Shown: one piece after another, positions 44,003-53,096 of the stretch
Layout: every line of letters begins with the position of its first letter
How positions within the stretch are numbered: the stretch's first letter is position 1
Assembly (NCBI RefSeq): GCF_038051995.1
Contig: NZ_CP150290.1
Location: forward strand, 4,082,001 to 4,146,000
Direction: 5' to 3'
DNA from: Paenibacillus sp. FSL H8-0537
GTDB taxonomy: Bacteria > Bacillota > Bacilli > Paenibacillales > Paenibacillaceae
DNA length: 64,000 nt
The notes under the pieces: model-generated
What the model was told of the DNA's origin: nothing
Databases searched by the model: none
What the model saw: only the letters and a program-made list of their open reading frames with translations
Position numbers and translations under genes: made by a program

Positions 44003-44611
44003 TCACATTCCTTTCTTTGCGCCAAGCTTGTTCTCCGTTCCCTTCAGCAGCTTCACAATGTTCGCCTTGTGACGGACAAACGCGAATACGCATAATACAA
44101 GGCTCGCGCAAAGCAGCGGCAAGGAATAAGTAAGCAAAGCAATAAAGATCGGCGTCAATGCTGCGAACAGCAAGGAACCGAGCGATACGTAGCGTGTAAT
44201 GGCAATCGCAAGTATAGCGACGATTCCCGCAAGCAGCGCTGGCAAGAACGCAAGCGTTACAATGACGCCAACGGTTGTTGCTATGCCTTTGCCACCTTTG
44301 AAACGGAACCAAATTGGCCAGTTGTGGCCTACAATGGCCGCAAGTCCACATAGAACAGGCGTCCAGCTTTCAGCGTAGCCCCCGCTGAGCCACTGGCCCA
44401 GCAGCACAGCGACTACCCCTTTTGCAATATCCAGCAAAAAGACCGTTATACCCGGCCCTTTACCAAGCACGCGAATCGTATTCGTCGCCCCGGCATTGCC
44501 GCTGCCATGCTCGCGAATGTCAATGCCTTTCAGCCATTTCGCGATGACGATGCTGAATGAAACGGAACCTAATAAATAACTGATAATAACTGCAATGGCT
44601 GAGTACAGCAC
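44003..44611 (-). CDS. plsY: Acyl-phosphate glycerol-3-phosphate acyltransferase
   Basis: 202-aa membrane enzyme with five or six helices. Adds the first acyl chain to glycerol-3-phosphate. GSGNAGATNTIRVLGK and the FKGGKGIATT loop are the active-site signatures. Upstream of gpsA, so substrate maker and user are co-transcribed with der. Confidence 0.96.
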   Translation of the reverse strand: MLYSAIAVIISYLLGSVSFSIVIAKWLKGIDIREHGSGNAGATNTIRVLGKGPGITVFLLDIAKGVVAVLLGQWLSGGYAESWTPVLCGLAAIVGHNWPIWFRFKGGKGIATTVGVIVTLAFLPALLAGIVAILAIAITRYVSLGSLLFAALTPIFIALLTYSLPLLCASLVLCVFAFVRHKANIVKLLKGTENKLGAKKGM

Positions 44612-44623
44612 GCCTCTTCTCCC

Positions 44624-45946
44624 CTAATCCTCGTCTGACTTGCGACGTGTAAATAACCGTAGCGGCGTGCCTTCAAAATTAAACGCTGCCCGTATTTTAT
44701 TTTCTAAATAACGCTCATATGAGAAATGCATCATCTCTGGCTCGTTGACGAAAATGACAATCGTCGGCGGTTTTGTCGCCACTTGTGTCACATAGTTGAT
44801 TTTCAGACGTTTGCCTTTGTCCGTCGGCGGTGGGTTGTAAGCGACCGCATCTCCAACAATATCATTCAGCAAATGCGTCTGAATGCGCAAAGCATGCTGC
44901 TCCGATACGTGATTCACGACAGGCAGCAGCTTATGCAGACGGGACTTCGTCAGCGCGGATAAATAAACGATCGGCGCATACGACATAAACAGGAAGTGGT
45001 CGCGAATCGTCTGCGAGAAAGCTTGCATCGTTTTCTCATCCTTCTCGACGACATCCCATTTGTTTACAACAAAAATAGACGCTTTGCCCGCTTCATGCGC
45101 ATAGCCTGCAATATGCTTGTCCTGCTCAATAATGCCTTCCTCACCACTAATCAAGATGAGGGCAACGTCAGCGCGTTCAATCGCTTTCATCGCACGCATA
45201 ACGCTGTATTTTTCCGTAGATTCATACACTTTGCCGCGCTTGCGCATACCAGCTGTGTCGATCAGCACATACTTCTGTCCATCGCGCTCGAAAGGCGTAT
45301 CGATGGCGTCGCGAGTTGTACCTGCTACATTGCTGACGATCACGCGTTCTTCGCCAAGCAGCGCATTAACAAGCGAGGATTTGCCTACGTTTGGACGTCC
45401 AATTAAGGCAACGCGAATCACGTCGTCCTCATATTCAACCTCTTCAATTTCTGGCAGCTTCGATACGGCTGCATCCAGCAAATCGCCAATGCCCATGCCA
45501 TGGGAACCGGAAATAGCAATCGGTTCGCCAAAGCCCAAACCATAAAATTCATAAACCTCGTCCATACGTCCCGCATTGTCCACCTTGTTAATAGCGAGTA
45601 CGACAGGCTTGCGGGAGCGAAACAGCATTTGTCCCACTTCTTCATCCGAATGGGTGAGGCCCGCTTTCGCATCTGCCATGAAAATAATGACATCCGCTTC
45701 TTCAATTGCCAGCTCGGCTTGCATCCGAACCGATTTCATAATCTCATCTTCACCATCAATTTCAATGCCGCCTGTATCTACAATATTAAAGGCTATGCCA
45801 TTCCATTCTCCGGTGCCGTACAGCCGATCCCTCGTAACCCCCGGCTTATCTTCTACAATTGCCAGCCTGTCGCCGACTATCCGATTAAATATGGTAGACT
45901 TACCCACATTCGGGCGCCCGACGATGGCGATAACAGGTCTTGCCAT
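44624..45946 (-). CDS. der: Ribosome-assembly GTPase Der (EngA)
   Basis: 440 aa with two GTPase domains in tandem: [11 protein letters not shown] and DTGG, NKVD in the first; [21 protein letters not shown] and NKWD in the second; and a C-terminal KH-like domain ([20 protein letters not shown]). Needed for 50S maturation. Followed by plsY. Confidence 0.97.
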   Translation of the reverse strand: MARPVIAIVGRPNVGKSTIFNRIVGDRLAIVEDKPGVTRDRLYGTGEWNGIAFNIVDTGGIEIDGEDEIMKSVRMQAELAIEEADVIIFMADAKAGLTHSDEEVGQMLFRSRKPVVLAINKVDNAGRMDEVYEFYGLGFGEPIAISGSHGMGIGDLLDAAVSKLPEIEEVEYEDDVIRVALIGRPNVGKSSLVNALLGEERVIVSNVAGTTRDAIDTPFERDGQKYVLIDTAGMRKRGKVYESTEKYSVMRAMKAIERADVALILISGEEGIIEQDKHIAGYAHEAGKASIFVVNKWDVVEKDEKTMQAFSQTIRDHFLFMSYAPIVYLSALTKSRLHKLLPVVNHVSEQHALRIQTHLLNDIVGDAVAYNPPPTDKGKRLKINYVTQVATKPPTIVIFVNEPEMMHFSYERYLENKIRAAFNFEGTPLRLFTRRKSDED

Positions 45947-46024
45947 AGTTATCGATTCACTCCTTCAGTAATTCTCACGCTTACCATCATAGCAAAAAAC
46001 AGCCGCCTTGGCTAACTTTTCATC

Positions 46025-46204
46025 TTAAAGGTGATTAACGAGGATAATGACGCCATTTTTAAGATTGTGGGCGTTCGCATTCAAAATCTTCTCCAGCAGA
46101 AAAGCAGTCTGCTCCAATTCCTGCTCGCTGCCTGCGAAAAAGATTGGTGCACCGCCTCCTGAGACATCCCGGTTGCTCGAAACGACTGCTACAATATTCG
46201 CCAT
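46025..46204 (-). CDS. Small partner of the YIEGIA protein, 59 aa
   Basis: ATG 46204 opens a 59-codon frame beginning MANIVAVVSSNRDVSGGGAP and ending ILVNHL. It starts two bases after the stop of the YIEGIA gene and reads the same way. I recognise it as the short protein annotated in related genomes as a capping complex subunit for YIEGIA. GGGGAPIFFA-like loop and following helix are visible. It is below common ORF cut-offs and easily missed. Confidence 0.78.
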   Translation of the reverse strand: MANIVAVVSSNRDVSGGGAPIFFAGSEQELEQTAFLLEKILNANAHNLKNGVIILVNHL

Positions 46205-46206
46205 TT

Positions 46207-47112
46207 TCAGCCCTCCTGCTTATTGACTTTTGCTTCTGTAGGCATGCGTACAGCCGATTCGAGTATCGGAACGCGCCCGATCACCTTGAGCGCCTTGCTC
46301 TTGTCCTTGTCCTGCGGAAGCATAAATACGGCAAGCCTGCCGTCCTTCATATCTAGTTTCGCCATTGGAATTAAGGCCGGTTCGCCATCATCCCGGTAAA
46401 CGCCCAGCATCGTAGCCAAATCGTACAAAATCGCTTGACGCTGGCCCAAATTACCCATGGTAACCTTGCTGTTCGCGTTCAGAGGTGTCAATATAAAGCC
46501 CATTCCGCGCTCGCGAATGATATCCTGATTTGACTTCAGCCCCACATTCATAATATATATATCGCCGACGAGCAAATCCGGCCCATCCACGCGTACCTCT
46601 GCTGATTCCGCCGAAATAATGTGCGACAGCGTTTTGCCCGAACGAAAATGATGGACGATCAGCAGCGATATTCCTCCTGCCAGCAGGCCAACCCATAGAT
46701 TAACCATTACAGCGAAAAGACTAGTAAGCAGTGATGACATAATGACGAGGTAATTGCGGCCTTCAAACACCATAGCGATGCCCTCTATATAAGTTGCCCC
46801 ACGGCTGACAAGCTCCAAGCTGTCGATTTTCGTCAGCGTCTCACGCTCCATTTTTCTGACATCCCGAAATTGCTGTGCGGCTAGTGATAAAAAGGTAATC
46901 GCCGTATAGTCTTTACTGTATAGCGCCGGAACAGCCACTGCCCCAAGCGCCGCAGCAATGACGCCTAGCGAAATATGGATAATCCTTCCGTGAGGATAAG
47001 TCGGATATTGGCGATAATCGGTTTTCAGCATCAGCAGCCTTGCTACAATACCGAAAGTCATTCCAAGCAATACACCTAGCAGATGCTTATTCACAATTAA
47101 ATAGTGGCTCAT
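46207..47112 (-). CDS. YIEGIA-family membrane protein (YphB-like)
   Basis: 301 aa. Contains the name-giving YIEGIA at residues 108-113. About four or five membrane helices lie in the N-terminal half (LLGVLLGMTFGIVARLL, ISLGVIAAALGAVAVPAL, LTSLFAVMVNLWVGLLAG); the C-terminal 150 residues are soluble. Family members occur only in spore formers and act in sporulation, mechanism unknown. Overlaps the upstream yphA-like gene by four bases; the 59-aa partner follows. Confidence 0.82.
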   Translation of the reverse strand: MSHYLIVNKHLLGVLLGMTFGIVARLLMLKTDYRQYPTYPHGRIIHISLGVIAAALGAVAVPALYSKDYTAITFLSLAAQQFRDVRKMERETLTKIDSLELVSRGATYIEGIAMVFEGRNYLVIMSSLLTSLFAVMVNLWVGLLAGGISLLIVHHFRSGKTLSHIISAESAEVRVDGPDLLVGDIYIMNVGLKSNQDIIRERGMGFILTPLNANSKVTMGNLGQRQAILYDLATMLGVYRDDGEPALIPMAKLDMKDGRLAVFMLPQDKDKSKALKVIGRVPILESAVRMPTEAKVNKQEG

Positions 47113-47777
47113 TTCGGGGAGCTCCCTCCTTTATTTCTCCAGCCCGCTCCAGTCACCTTGCTGTAAGAAACGCGGAGCAAATAGAAAGCAATACTGATGA
47201 TCCGCGCACAAGCAAAAGCAAGCCAAAAGCTGTCCCACCAAGCCAAGGAGCCAATTCTAGCCATGTAACCGCCGCTTGATAACAGCCCATTCGCTAATTC
47301 CGCCATTATTGCCGCAAGCAGCAATAGGCCAAATTGATGGCCCGCCTTCACCGAAAAAGCAGCTGCGAGCAGTCCGCCTAGCAGGCCTCCATCCGAAACG
47401 GGGTCAAGCCAATAAAACACCGGATCAAGCCGATACAGCTTCTGAATACCGCCCAAAATAATACCGGTCAAGCAAGCGCATAACAGCAGGTATCGTCTGG
47501 ATTCTCCGGCTGATCTTCTGCGCAGCGTCCAGCAGACAGCAGCTGCCGCAACCATAACACTCCCATAAATCTCAATGGCTGTCCCATAAACGGTTACAAG
47601 ATAATGAAACGGCTGCGCAAGTAGACACAAGGCAGCAACGAACAACTTTGAGCGCCCTGCTCCGACATATTCCGCCCAGCCTGTCATCATTAATATGAAA
47701 GCCATAATCATAATCCAGAACGACAAATATCCTTCGTTCACAGCCAAATCACCCCACGTGAAGCTATTATGCGCCAA
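47109..47777 (-). CDS. YphA-like membrane protein
   Basis: 222 aa, six or so membrane helices, no soluble domain or catalytic motif. Its place between the S1 gene and the YIEGIA gene and its size agree with B. subtilis YphA (YphA/SEA family). Function unknown. ATG 47777 may be a GTG-type start in the promoter-proximal frame; the downstream overlap indicates coupling. Confidence 0.6.
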   Translation of the reverse strand: MAHNSFTWGDLAVNEGYLSFWIMIMAFILMMTGWAEYVGAGRSKLFVAALCLLAQPFHYLVTVYGTAIEIYGSVMVAAAAVCWTLRRRSAGESRRYLLLCACLTGIILGGIQKLYRLDPVFYWLDPVSDGGLLGGLLAAAFSVKAGHQFGLLLLAAIMAELANGLLSSGGYMARIGSLAWWDSFWLAFACARIISIAFYLLRVSYSKVTGAGWRNKGGSSPK

Positions 47778-47821
47778 AAAAAAGAGGCTATTCCTAATTA
47801 TGAAACATTAGGAACAACCTC
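47776..47821 (-). terminator. Terminator of the SUKH/HEAT gene
   Basis: Minus strand 15-nt arms (GAGGTTGTTCCTAAT and ATTAGGAATAGCCTC) with one mismatch pair, then eight T. It overlaps the start of the yphA-like gene. Confidence 0.85.
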
Positions 47822-47848
47822 AATTACAGTTCATGCATTTAAAGTTCA

Positions 47849-49210
47849 TCATTTTTTTCCAAACAGCTTGCCAACCTGTTTTAAGGCTGAAGAAAGCAGC
47901 TTATCAAGCTGCTCCATAGAGTTATACGGAAACTCCTTAAGCCGTCTCTCAATATTAGACCGAATATAATCTTTGTCAGTCTTATGCTGCTGCAGCAGAC
48001 GCTCATATATAGGGAGCAGTACCGGATTAGTCACTCCAGACAGTGCCTGCAAAGTGATATGCTGTACTCTAACCGCCGGATCATCAAGCAATTGTATAAA
48101 ATCGGCAACATAATCTGCCTTTTTATTCGATTGGCCCGCCTGATATACAGCCTGCACGCGAATTTCTTCATTCGGATGCTTGAAAAAAGGCTGGAGCATA
48201 GGCAGTAAGTCAACACCGCCTGCTTGCAAAATATAACAGATGAAGCGAAACGCCTCCTCATCTGACTCTTTTGAGAATAGCGCAATTAATTCCTGATTAA
48301 AGCGCGGATCTCCTTTTGGCATATACCAATGAATGCACTGTATGGCACGCAAACGATTTTCAGCATGGCTGCTTGTGAGCTCCTGCCTAATGAAAATTTC
48401 TGCCTCAGCAGCATTCATTTTTGCAAGCACCTGCATCGACAGGCATCGCAAGGCTATGGAAGGTCCCGCATACACGCCTATTAAAAAGCTAATCGTCTCC
48501 TGCGAAATCTCCTTTAGCTTAAACATGCCATCCAAAGCCTCGATTTTCACATGTTCATCCGCTGTAGATTGATACAATTCAACTAGCTGTTTATCATCTC
48601 CACCACGCCTCGTACCAAACCAGCTCGTTACATACCCGGCAATGACTTCATCCAGCCAGCGCTCATACCAGTCTAAAAAATGGGCTTCATAGGTCACGAA
48701 CGGCTTCTGATAATCGAGATCAATATAAACGACTTTTCCTCGGTTTTTGCCTGTAATGACCAGCATCGTTTCGTATGTGCAGCCTTGTTCCCCTATATTG
48801 AGCAGTCCTTGGAATAGTTCTGCGCTCGATTTTCCGTATTCTTCATCGCTTAATACGCTTTCATCCTTGATCCAAGGATATTCGCTCTCCCATTGCTCCT
48901 TAGTCATTGCTGCTTGCAAAGGAGAAGGCTCACCTATTCGATCCAGATCAATAGCCTGCTTCGTCCCTAATGGATGGATGCCATAATAGGGTCCAGCACC
49001 GCCATTTCCGATATGCATTAAAAAAGCTGAAAATTCCTCAGGTAAAATGACGCCATTCGCTTGTTCAAACTGACGAAGCTCATCGAGGCTAAGCGGGCTG
49101 TTCATTGCATATGTATGGCTTCTCGCTCCAAATAGCTGATGGTCTGCATCAGTCTGAGCTGCGGTCTTCAGCTTTTGCCTAATGCGTTCCAATTGCTTAT
49201 GTATAGTCAT
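47849..49210 (-). CDS. SMI1/KNR4 (SUKH) domain protein with HEAT repeats
   Basis: 453 aa. The N-terminal 180 residues contain LDELRQFEQANGVILPEEF and FLMHIGNGGAGPYYGIHPLG, the SUKH fold seen in many toxin-immunity proteins. The C-terminal half is a run of helical HEAT-like units (SIALRCLSMQVLAKMNAAE, VQHITLQALSGVTNPVLLPI). SUKH proteins often bind and neutralise secreted toxins; here a scaffolding role is equally possible. It is inserted between the S1-protein gene and yphA, and no toxin gene is adjacent. Confidence 0.8.
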   Translation of the reverse strand: MTIHKQLERIRQKLKTAAQTDADHQLFGARSHTYAMNSPLSLDELRQFEQANGVILPEEFSAFLMHIGNGGAGPYYGIHPLGTKQAIDLDRIGEPSPLQAAMTKEQWESEYPWIKDESVLSDEEYGKSSAELFQGLLNIGEQGCTYETMLVITGKNRGKVVYIDLDYQKPFVTYEAHFLDWYERWLDEVIAGYVTSWFGTRRGGDDKQLVELYQSTADEHVKIEALDGMFKLKEISQETISFLIGVYAGPSIALRCLSMQVLAKMNAAEAEIFIRQELTSSHAENRLRAIQCIHWYMPKGDPRFNQELIALFSKESDEEAFRFICYILQAGGVDLLPMLQPFFKHPNEEIRVQAVYQAGQSNKKADYVADFIQLLDDPAVRVQHITLQALSGVTNPVLLPIYERLLQQHKTDKDYIRSNIERRLKEFPYNSMEQLDKLLSSALKQVGKLFGKK

Positions 49211-49250
49211 AATATCACCCTATTAATGAGGTATATAATTGCTTATATAA

Positions 49251-49285
49251 AAAAAACAAAAGGCCAAGCAGCTGCCTGGCCTTTC
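49251..49285 (-). terminator. Terminator of the S1-protein gene
   Basis: Stem AAAGGCCA/TGGCCTTT continued through GCAGCTGC, minus-strand tail TGTTTTTTT. Confidence 0.88.
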
Positions 49286-49306
49286 GAGAGAATACCTGTA
49301 AACGAA

Positions 49307-50536
49307 TTATTTCAATTTATTCAGTTTGTCGCCGAAACGCTCAGCCAGCGAGTAGCTCATGCTTTGGCTGTTCAAGCTAACATTCGGATTGTTCAGTTCC
49401 TCTTGTTTAGGAGCGCGCTCGCGTTGTTGTCTTTCTGGCTTTTGCGGTTGCTCAGGAGCTTCTTCTGTTTCCTTGATGCTCAGGCTAACGCGTTTTTCAG
49501 CAGGGTTGAAGTCCAGAACTTTCGCTTGAACTTCTTGCCCTTCTTGCAATACCTCGAAAGGAGTCGCAATATGACGGTGAGCGATTTGGGAAATGTGAAC
49601 CAAACCTTCAACGCCTGGAGCAATTTCAACGAATGCGCCGAAAGTAACGAGGCGACGAACTGTACCTGTTACGATATCGCCAATGTTGAATTGGCTTCCA
49701 GCTGTTTCCCAAGGACCTGGTTGAGCAGCTTTGATGCTCAGGCTGATTTTACCAGCAGCCGGATCAACTTTAAGAACTTTAACCGTTACCGCTTGACCTT
49801 CAGCTACTACATCCTTAGGATGAGCAACGTGCTGCCATGAAAGCTCGGAAACGTGAACAAGACCGTCAACGCCGCCGATATCAATGAATGCACCAAATGG
49901 TGTCAAACGTTGAACTGTACCTTCAAGCTGCTGGCCTGGCTCAAGAGCCGCGATCAATTTTTGTTTGTTGCCTTCGAATTCTGCGTCCAATACTTCTTTC
50001 GCAGACAAGATAACTTTGCCGTTTTCTTGGTCGATTTCTTTCACTTTTACGCGAAGTGTACGGCCTTTGTAGTCGCTGAAATCTTCTACAAAATGACGCT
50101 CAACCATCGAAGCCGGAATAAAGCCGCGCACGCCAACATCAGCGACAAGGCCGCCTTTTACAACGTCAGCTACGACAACTTCAAATACTTCGCCGCTCTC
50201 GAAACGAGCTTGAAGCGAATCCCAAGCGCGCTCGCCATCTACGCTTTTCTTGGAAAGAACAAGCTTTTCTTTCTCGTCATCAATGCTGATAACTTTAAGC
50301 TCAACCTCTTGGCCTACTTGTACGGCATCGTTTGCATTATCCAATTGAACTGCGGACAGTTCGCGAATCGGGATAACACCGTCATATTTATATCCAAGGC
50401 TTACGTAAGCTTGGTTATCTTCGATTTTGACGATCGAACCTTTAACTGTATCCCCTTTTTTCAAGGATACGAAATTATCCATAGCCTCTTGATTTTCCGC
50501 TACTGCGGACTCTTGCACATTGGTTTCTTCTGACAT
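49307..50536 (-). CDS. S1 RNA-binding domain protein (YpfD/RpsA homologue)
   Basis: 409 aa with four S1 domains starting near residues 28, 114, 200 and 286 (for example GSIVKIEDNQAYVSLGYKYDG and GTVQRLTPFGAFIDIGGVDG). The last two are the best conserved. The charged C-terminal tail is rich in Gln, Glu and Arg. Shorter than proteobacterial S1 (six domains), as usual in Bacillales, where it is not needed for most initiation. AGGAGG precedes ATG 50536. Confidence 0.93.
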   Translation of the reverse strand: MSEETNVQESAVAENQEAMDNFVSLKKGDTVKGSIVKIEDNQAYVSLGYKYDGVIPIRELSAVQLDNANDAVQVGQEVELKVISIDDEKEKLVLSKKSVDGERAWDSLQARFESGEVFEVVVADVVKGGLVADVGVRGFIPASMVERHFVEDFSDYKGRTLRVKVKEIDQENGKVILSAKEVLDAEFEGNKQKLIAALEPGQQLEGTVQRLTPFGAFIDIGGVDGLVHVSELSWQHVAHPKDVVAEGQAVTVKVLKVDPAAGKISLSIKAAQPGPWETAGSQFNIGDIVTGTVRRLVTFGAFVEIAPGVEGLVHISQIAHRHIATPFEVLQEGQEVQAKVLDFNPAEKRVSLSIKETEEAPEQPQKPERQQRERAPKQEELNNPNVSLNSQSMSYSLAERFGDKLNKLK

Positions 50537-50642
50537 TGAAATAACCTCCTCAATTCATCCAACAACTTTTCAACTTACAAATTTATTTAAATCCGCCAAC
50601 GTTCTAAATTAAAACATTAAGCAGCATTTAAAACAGCTATGT

Positions 50643-51221
50643 TTATTTGTTCGCTGCAAGAAGAGCGCGAACGTCCTTCATAATCGCATCAGTCAGACGG
50701 TCCAGCTTATCCGGTGAGGAATCATCAATAAATGCGGTAAGATCAACCGGCTTGCCATAATAGACCGTTACTTTGCGAAACAAGGAATAATTACCCACAA
50801 TTGCCACAGGAATAACAACCGCATTGCTGCGAAGCGCAATCATTGCGGCTCCCTTCTTCGCTTCCCCGCCTTGATTGCGGCGAGAGCCTTCCGGGAAAAT
50901 CCCCATTACATTGCCTTCCTTCAGCAGGGTGATCGATGATTTGATCGCCTCTTTGCTCACGCCTCCGCGCTTAACTGGAAAAGCTCCAAATGCCCGAATG
51001 AGCGGCCCGAAAACTGGAATTTTAAACAATTCCGCTTTCGCCATATAATGGACTTTCCGTTTAACTTTGACACCTACCGTAGGCGGGTCAAAATTGCTGA
51101 CGTGATTGGCGCATAGAATAACGGGCCCGTCAGCAGGTATATTCTCAAGCCCTTTGGCTTCAAGACGGAATAGGCATATATATAGCACACGGAGAAGAAA
51201 TCGGAACAACAGGTATAACAT
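50643..51221 (-). CDS. 1-acyl-glycerol-3-phosphate acyltransferase, PlsC-like
   Basis: 192 aa. The HX4D catalytic motif NHVSNFD and the FPEGSRRNQGG substrate motif are present; an N-terminal hydrophobic stretch anchors it to the membrane. Makes phosphatidic acid or acylates a related lipid. It follows cmk by three bases. Confidence 0.92.
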   Translation of the reverse strand: MLYLLFRFLLRVLYICLFRLEAKGLENIPADGPVILCANHVSNFDPPTVGVKVKRKVHYMAKAELFKIPVFGPLIRAFGAFPVKRGGVSKEAIKSSITLLKEGNVMGIFPEGSRRNQGGEAKKGAAMIALRSNAVVIPVAIVGNYSLFRKVTVYYGKPVDLTAFIDDSSPDKLDRLTDAIMKDVRALLAANK

Positions 51222-51224
51222 AGT

Positions 51225-51920
51225 TTACTTCGCCCCCGCCAATTTGGTTCTGCTTAATTTGACAATAGCCTCGGCGACCTCTTCAATCGACATCGCTGTG
51301 CTGTCCAGCAGGATTGCATCTTCAGCGCGGACGAGCGGTGAAATCTCCCGCTGTTCATCCAGTTGGTCCCGCTGCGAAATTTCTTCCGCAAGCTGTTCCA
51401 GCGTCACTGGCTGCTTGCCAGCTAGCTCCTTGTATCTGCGAAGCGCACGCTCCTCAACGGATGCTGTTAAAAAAACCTTCAACTCAGCGTTTGGAAGCAC
51501 ATGGGAGCCAATGTCCCTGCCATCCATTACAACGCCTTTTTCCTCAGCCAGCCTACGCTGGGCTGCGCCAAGAAATTGCCTAACCGCTTCATTCGCCGCA
51601 TAATGAGACACACTCAGCGTCACATCGCGTGAACGAATTTGTTCAGTGACATTTTCTCCATTCAAAAATACAGTTTGTCCATTGTTGCCAGCCTGGAGCT
51701 TAATGTCCAGATGTGTCACATGGTCAGCCAGCTTGCCAGCTTCCTGCGGCCTAATACCCGCCTGCTGCGAACTATAGGTCACGGCTCGATACATAGCACC
51801 TGTATCAATGTAAACATATCCTAATTGTTCGGCAACTTTACGCGCTACTGTGCTTTTCCCTGCCCCGGCAGGTCCATCGATAGCAATGTTGATCCGCTCG
51901 CCGTCACCGTCTTGCTGCAT
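51225..51920 (-). CDS. cmk: Cytidylate kinase
   Basis: 231 aa. Phosphorylates CMP and dCMP. P-loop GPAGAGKST, then IDTGAMYRAVT, MDGRDIGSHVLPNAELKVFL and the C-terminal TTSMSIEEV-type end (STAMSIEEVAEAI). ATG 51920 is used; GTG 51923 is equally near the GGGGGG site. Same order cmk-plsC-ypfD as B. subtilis. Confidence 0.95.
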   Translation of the reverse strand: MQQDGDGERINIAIDGPAGAGKSTVARKVAEQLGYVYIDTGAMYRAVTYSSQQAGIRPQEAGKLADHVTHLDIKLQAGNNGQTVFLNGENVTEQIRSRDVTLSVSHYAANEAVRQFLGAAQRRLAEEKGVVMDGRDIGSHVLPNAELKVFLTASVEERALRRYKELAGKQPVTLEQLAEEISQRDQLDEQREISPLVRAEDAILLDSTAMSIEEVAEAIVKLSRTKLAGAK

Positions 51921-51996
51921 CACTAAAAGTCAACCCCCCTTATGTCGAGATGGCTGGCTTGATACACCATGACAGATGCGACGCTAACCTCTCAAT

Positions 51997-52017
51997 AAAA
52001 AAGCAGGCTTTGCCTGC
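51997..52017 (-). terminator. Terminator between the 76-aa gene and cmk
   Basis: GCAGGC/GCCTGC with an AAA loop and TTTTTT on the minus strand. Confidence 0.8.
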
Positions 52018-52093
52018 GGACGTGAAAATTATACCACACTATACGAGCGGATGCAAAAAACCCCTCCACCCCACTTTCAAGTATTTGAACGCA

Positions 52094-52324
52094 TTATGAA
52101 GAAACCTGTCCTTTTAGACGGGTTCCTTCCATACGCTCGGCTCCCGACAGCAAGTGTCTTACCGCGCTGCTTTGCAGCGCCGTTTGCGCAAGCAAACAGG
52201 CGATAAGCAGCGCGGCAGCCATGATGCCAAGCCCTTTTCCTATTTGATCAAACCGAGCTGAAAAAGACTGGCCGGGAGCTTGTCCCTCCTGCTGTTTCTT
52301 GCTTTGCCCAAACATTCGAGCCAT
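52094..52324 (-). CDS. Small membrane protein (YpfB position)
   Basis: 76 aa. One membrane helix near residues 32-52 (LGIMAAALLIACLLAQTAL), polar ends. No family recognised; it occupies the place of B. subtilis ypfB (DUF5359), which is also a short single-pass protein. AAGGGAA precedes ATG. Confidence 0.6.
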   Translation of the reverse strand: MARMFGQSKKQQEGQAPGQSFSARFDQIGKGLGIMAAALLIACLLAQTALQSSAVRHLLSGAERMEGTRLKGQVSS

Positions 52325-52383
52325 GCAATCATTCCCTTCTATCCCTATTAAAGGATAGCATGCCTAGAGGGTGCCTGCGCTAT

Positions 52384-53037
52384 TCAGCGGTTGCGGAATT
52401 CCAGCTGACGCTCGAAGCAGTAGCGAATAATTCGCTGGCGGTCTGAATCATTAATGCCAGCAAATTTAATCATCGCCTGATTGCGCCCCGTTTCAAGATT
52501 TACAATCCGCACAATTTCAGCATTAAATGATGCATGCTCTATAGAACCATTTTTATAAGGAACCAGCAGCCAGCACTCCAGCACCTGACCTTGGGAAATC
52601 GGCCATTTACCATCGCAAATGAACGAAATTCCGCCGCCGCCAACATCATCTGTAAGCGTCACGAAGCGAACCTGCTCCGGCGTTTTCACTGCGATTTCAA
52701 GCTCCGCAGCTACTCGAAGAAAATTGCGCCGCTGCACCTTTGTAATCTGATCAAGCTCCGGCCTCCGGATTTTGACCAGCTTGACGACATCTTCTCGGAA
52801 ACCAAGAACGTGGGAATTAAAGAAATGCTTGATTCCGTCCTCCGATACAAAATAGACCGAAAGCTCGTCGCCCAAAAACATTCTTTTCATTCTGCCATTT
52901 TGGCTATTTATCGGGTTCTCAATCAAAAAGCCTTCATCCAGCACCTCGGCAATACGCGCCTTGTACTCAATGGCAGCTTCTGCTTCATCAGAAGAAGCAA
53001 TTTGGAAAAATAGCGTTTGGTTAATTTTCGGCAACAA
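52384..53037 (-). CDS. PilZ-domain flagellar brake protein (YpfA/MotI-like)
   Basis: 217 aa. The N-terminal YcgR-like beta domain (residues 1-100) is followed by a PilZ domain with the c-di-GMP motif QRRNFLRV. The second motif, usually [DN]xSxxG, reads DVGGGG. B. subtilis YpfA (MotI/DgrA) binds c-di-GMP and disengages the flagellar motor. The start is TTG (53037 or 53034) behind GGGGGGAG; there is no ATG nearby. ypeB lies upstream as in B. subtilis. Confidence 0.88.
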   Translation of the reverse strand: MLPKINQTLFFQIASSDEAEAAIEYKARIAEVLDEGFLIENPINSQNGRMKRMFLGDELSVYFVSEDGIKHFFNSHVLGFREDVVKLVKIRRPELDQITKVQRRNFLRVAAELEIAVKTPEQVRFVTLTDDVGGGGISFICDGKWPISQGQVLECWLLVPYKNGSIEHASFNAEIVRIVNLETGRNQAMIKFAGINDSDRQRIIRYCFERQLEFRNR

Positions 53038-53096
53038 GTTGGCTCCCCCCTATAATGCTGTCATTATAACACGACATATAGAGAGGAGCCATAAGG

